From Burkholderia cepacia (lineage in GTDB: Bacteria > Pseudomonadota > Gammaproteobacteria > Burkholderiales > Burkholderiaceae), in the NCBI RefSeq assembly GCF_001039005.1, contig NZ_LDWR01000006.1, positions 1 through 64,000 of the forward strand: a DNA stretch of 64,000 nt, written 5' to 3'. Positions 61,992 to 64,000 of this stretch are shown one piece after another. The position numbers were made by a program, and so were the translations under genes. The notes under the pieces are model-generated. The model was not told the origin of the DNA and did no database searches. It saw only the letters and a list, made by a program, of their open reading frames with translations. Each line of letters starts with the position of its first letter. Position 1 is the first letter of the stretch.

Positions 61992-63218
61992 CTAGAAAAA
62001 GCTCTTGCCTTCGCCGCGATAGGTGGGCGCCTCGCCGACCACGCGGCCGCCACGGATCAGCAGCAGCGTGTTGAAGCGCTCGCACAGTTCGCCGGCTTTC
62101 GCGTGGCGGAACAGGATCGGCTCGCCGATCGCCGGCGCGACGCCGTGCGGCACGCGCACGGGCGTCTGCACTTCGCCCGCGCCCTCGTTGCCGATCAGCG
62201 TGCAGCCGGCCGGCAGCCACGGCCGCGGCAGGCGGCTCTTGCCGGCCGGGCCGGATGCGATATAACCGCCGCCCGAACAGGTCGCGATGCCCGCCTGCGG
62301 CATCCGCACGACCGGCAGCGCGAAGCCGGCGGCCGGTTGCGCATGGAACGCCGCGTAGTGATCGAACAGCGCCGGTGCGTAGAGGCCGGAGCCGGCCGCA
62401 AGCTCGGTGACCGACGCGTCGCCGAGCGTGCTCTCGAAGCTGCCGGTGCCGCCGCCGTTCACGAAGCGCAGCGTGTGGCCGCCGGCCGCGAGCGCCTGCA
62501 CGGCCGCGTGGCGGCGCGCGTTGATCTCGCGTGCCGAACGGCGCTTCAGGTAGCGCACCAGCGCGTTGCGTACGCCGCCACCTGGTTCGGTATCCGCGAC
62601 GCCGGCGATCTGTCCTTCGTAGCCCATCAATCCGTCGAGCCGGACGTGCGACCGCTGGCCGATGCGATTTGCGAGCGCGAGTGCGCTTGAGGCGTCGCGC
62701 ACTGGCGAGCGGTACATACCGAAGTACAGGCCCGGGTATGCCGACGACATGTCGAGATCGATCGCGAGCGGGATCGTCACGCGTTCCTCGTGTGCAATCC
62801 GGTCGATTGTGTCGATCTGCGCGTTGTCGTCGACCATCAGCGTGATCGAGCGGCCCTGCCTGAGTTGCGCGGCCACCGCGCGCAGGTCGTCGGGCTCGAC
62901 GGTCGGATACGCGACGACGATGTCGTCGAAGCCGCCGTCCGCGAGCCACGCGGCTTCCGCGGCCGAATAGCACAGCAGCCCCTGCATGAACGGGCCGGCG
63001 GCCAGCACCGCGCCGATTACTTCACGCGAGCGCACCGACTTCGTCGCGAGCCGGATCGGCAGGCCGCGTGCACGGCGCTTCAGGTCGGCGAGGTTCGCGT
63101 CGAGGCAATCGAGATCGACGAACGCGGCGGGGAGCCGGTGGCCCGCGAGCGCGTTGCGATAGGTGGGATAGTCGTGGACGGCGGCGGGTGCGCGATGCGG
63201 GAGGTCTGCACGGCTCAT
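61992..63218 (-). CDS. D-threonine aldolase/amino-acid deaminase-like PLP enzyme
   Basis: 408 residues. Alanine-racemase-like barrel with the PLP lysine Lys60 in 'IRLATKSVRS', 'DGLMGYEGQIAG' and 'VNGGGTGSFEST'. The C-terminal beta domain holds the likely metal site 'RHAKAGELCERFN'. The fold is shared by D-threonine aldolase, D-serine dehydratase and related enzymes. With the lactone-oxidase-like gene it forms an unfamiliar pair; I cannot name the pathway. First gene of the leftward operon. Confidence 0.8.
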   Translation of the reverse strand: MSRADLPHRAPAAVHDYPTYRNALAGHRLPAAFVDLDCLDANLADLKRRARGLPIRLATKSVRSREVIGAVLAAGPFMQGLLCYSAAEAAWLADGGFDDIVVAYPTVEPDDLRAVAAQLRQGRSITLMVDDNAQIDTIDRIAHEERVTIPLAIDLDMSSAYPGLYFGMYRSPVRDASSALALANRIGQRSHVRLDGLMGYEGQIAGVADTEPGGGVRNALVRYLKRRSAREINARRHAAVQALAAGGHTLRFVNGGGTGSFESTLGDASVTELAAGSGLYAPALFDHYAAFHAQPAAGFALPVVRMPQAGIATCSGGGYIASGPAGKSRLPRPWLPAGCTLIGNEGAGEVQTPVRVPHGVAPAIGEPILFRHAKAGELCERFNTLLLIRGGRVVGEAPTYRGEGKSFF

Positions 63219-63648
63219 TGAACGGGCTCGGCTGGGTCGGGTGTGCGGCGCGCCGACCGTTCGGCGCGTGTCGGAAATCAGCATAGGGCTGGCCAAAATG
63301 CCGACCAAGCGCTCAGCGGGTCGTTCGGCGGGTCCGATCCGGCCATCCGTATCGGCCACGCGGATGCGCGGCCGGCGTGCGCCGTGCGGCTGGACCGCGG
63401 CTTGCTTGGTGTCGCGACGCGCGCGGTACGCGGTGGCCCGAAGCGCCGCCGGACGGGCGTGGCGCGCGAGGTTGCGCGTTCGCGCGAGCGACAACGAAAA
63501 GCGTTTCAAACGTTTTGCCGGGCACGGCCGCTGCACGCAGGTTTAGTGCCTGCGTTCTAGCGCCGCTTTTGACTGCGTGCCGGATTCGACCTAGAACCTA
63601 CTCGCGGATGCACCGGCGAAGAACGGCATGACGTGACGAGGAGGCGAC
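63219..63648. other. Divergent intergenic region with a 19-bp palindrome
   Basis: No coding sequence supported. An operator-like dyad lies at 63498-63516 (arms AAAGCGTTT and AAACGTTTT around a central C, one mismatched pair). A 7-bp inverted repeat (63554-63560 with 63591-63597) precedes the rightward gene. Promoters for both flanking genes should be here; boxes were not assigned with confidence. Confidence 0.5.
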
Positions 63649-64000
63649 GTGAAGAAGAACAGGGCACTCTGGCGGCGCACAGGCGCGATAGTGGCGATCG
63701 GCGTGGCGGCCGTCGCGATCTGGCGATACGAAGCGGCGACACCGGCGGAAGCAGCGTCATCCGGCACACCGGGCACGACGGCGAACGTGCAGTCCGTCGC
63801 GGCCGATGCATTCGGCACCGGCGCTGCGACACCCGGCCCCGAAGAGCGGCGGCTCGACGTCGACGCGCTGCGCCGCAGCCTCGCGAGCCGGCCCGACGCG
63901 GACGCGGACGCGGAAGTGAAGCGCATCGTCGCGTTCGCGCGGTTCCGCGACGAAGTCGCCGCCTACGGCGATCGCCGCAACAGCCTGCCGCAAGCCGAGC
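63649..64000 (+). CDS. Membrane-anchored protein of unknown function, partial
   Basis: The frame starts with GTG, has GAGGAG eight bases before it, and runs off the end after 117 codons. A basic start (KKNRALWRR) and one hydrophobic helix (TGAIVAIGVAAVAIW) suggest a signal anchor, then an Ala/Thr/Gly-rich linker and a charged helical region (DVDALRRSL, EVKRIVAFARFRDEVAAY). The layout is like accessory proteins or chaperones for secreted enzymes, for instance lipase or phospholipase C, but I cannot confirm this from the visible part. Confidence 0.6.
   Translation, partial: MKKNRALWRRTGAIVAIGVAAVAIWRYEAATPAEAASSGTPGTTANVQSVAADAFGTGAATPGPEERRLDVDALRRSLASRPDADADAEVKRIVAFARFRDEVAAYGDRRNSLPQAE

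Overview
The window is high-GC DNA with the style of a Burkholderia secondary chromosome, probably the B. cepacia complex. The signs are Gram-negative general porins, many LysR/AraC/GntR regulators each beside a small catabolic operon, MFS and ABC importers, and almost no housekeeping genes. I saw no tRNA, rRNA, CRISPR array, transposase or phage gene. Naming the genus is an inference from gene content and composition.

Layout. 0-9.3 kb: the end of a dicarboxylate/amino-acid symporter, a secreted NHL-type propeller, a periplasmic parvulin, a GNAT, an unknown protein, a MASE1 membrane sensor, an alpha/beta hydrolase with a Cys nucleophile, and a MerR-ATPase fusion. 9.4-17.4 kb: a leftward polyol operon (binding protein, two permeases, zinc polyol dehydrogenase, ATPase, AraC, xylulokinase), interrupted by a 293-bp nested inverted-repeat element. 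17.6-24.2 kb: a leftward six-gene sugar-acid operon (PdxA-like, enolase-superfamily dehydratase, DHDPS-like aldolase, MFS, propeller, amidohydrolase). A divergent LysR gene follows, then a second MFS gene whose promoter carries the same putative LysR operator. 27.5-31.6 kb: a BaeSR-like two-component pair and a LysR/quinone-oxidoreductase divergent pair. 31.8-37.4 kb: a rightward operon (histidine phosphatase, APH-type kinase, two SDRs, acyl-CoA dehydrogenase, LysR) that looks like the 4-hydroxyacyl-CoA (ACAD10/11, Lva) route. 37.5-44.9 kb: an aminotransferase/MFS/hydratase/YdiJ operon beside a GntR regulator whose palindromic operator contains its own start codon.

44.9-56.9 kb is the most interesting region. 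A leftward operon encodes a DUF917 protein, a divergent urocanase homologue, an MHS transporter and a signal-peptide-bearing member of the histidine ammonia-lyase fold. In that lyase the MIO-forming Ala-Ser-Gly is replaced by Glu-Ala-Asp. A hydantoinase/carbamoylase pair is read rightward from the other side of a LysR gene. Together they match the five steps of ergothioneine (or S-methyl-ergothioneine) breakdown to glutamate: ergothionase, thiourocanate hydratase, thiohydantoin desulfurase, hydantoinase, N-carbamoylglutamate hydrolase. A 19-bp LysR-type operator occurs before each half, both times about 65 bp upstream of a plausible start site.

56.9-64 kb: an AraC regulator, another porin, and an MFS / aldonolactone-oxidase-like / D-threonine-aldolase-like operon of unknown substrate. 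The window ends inside an unrecognised membrane-anchored protein.
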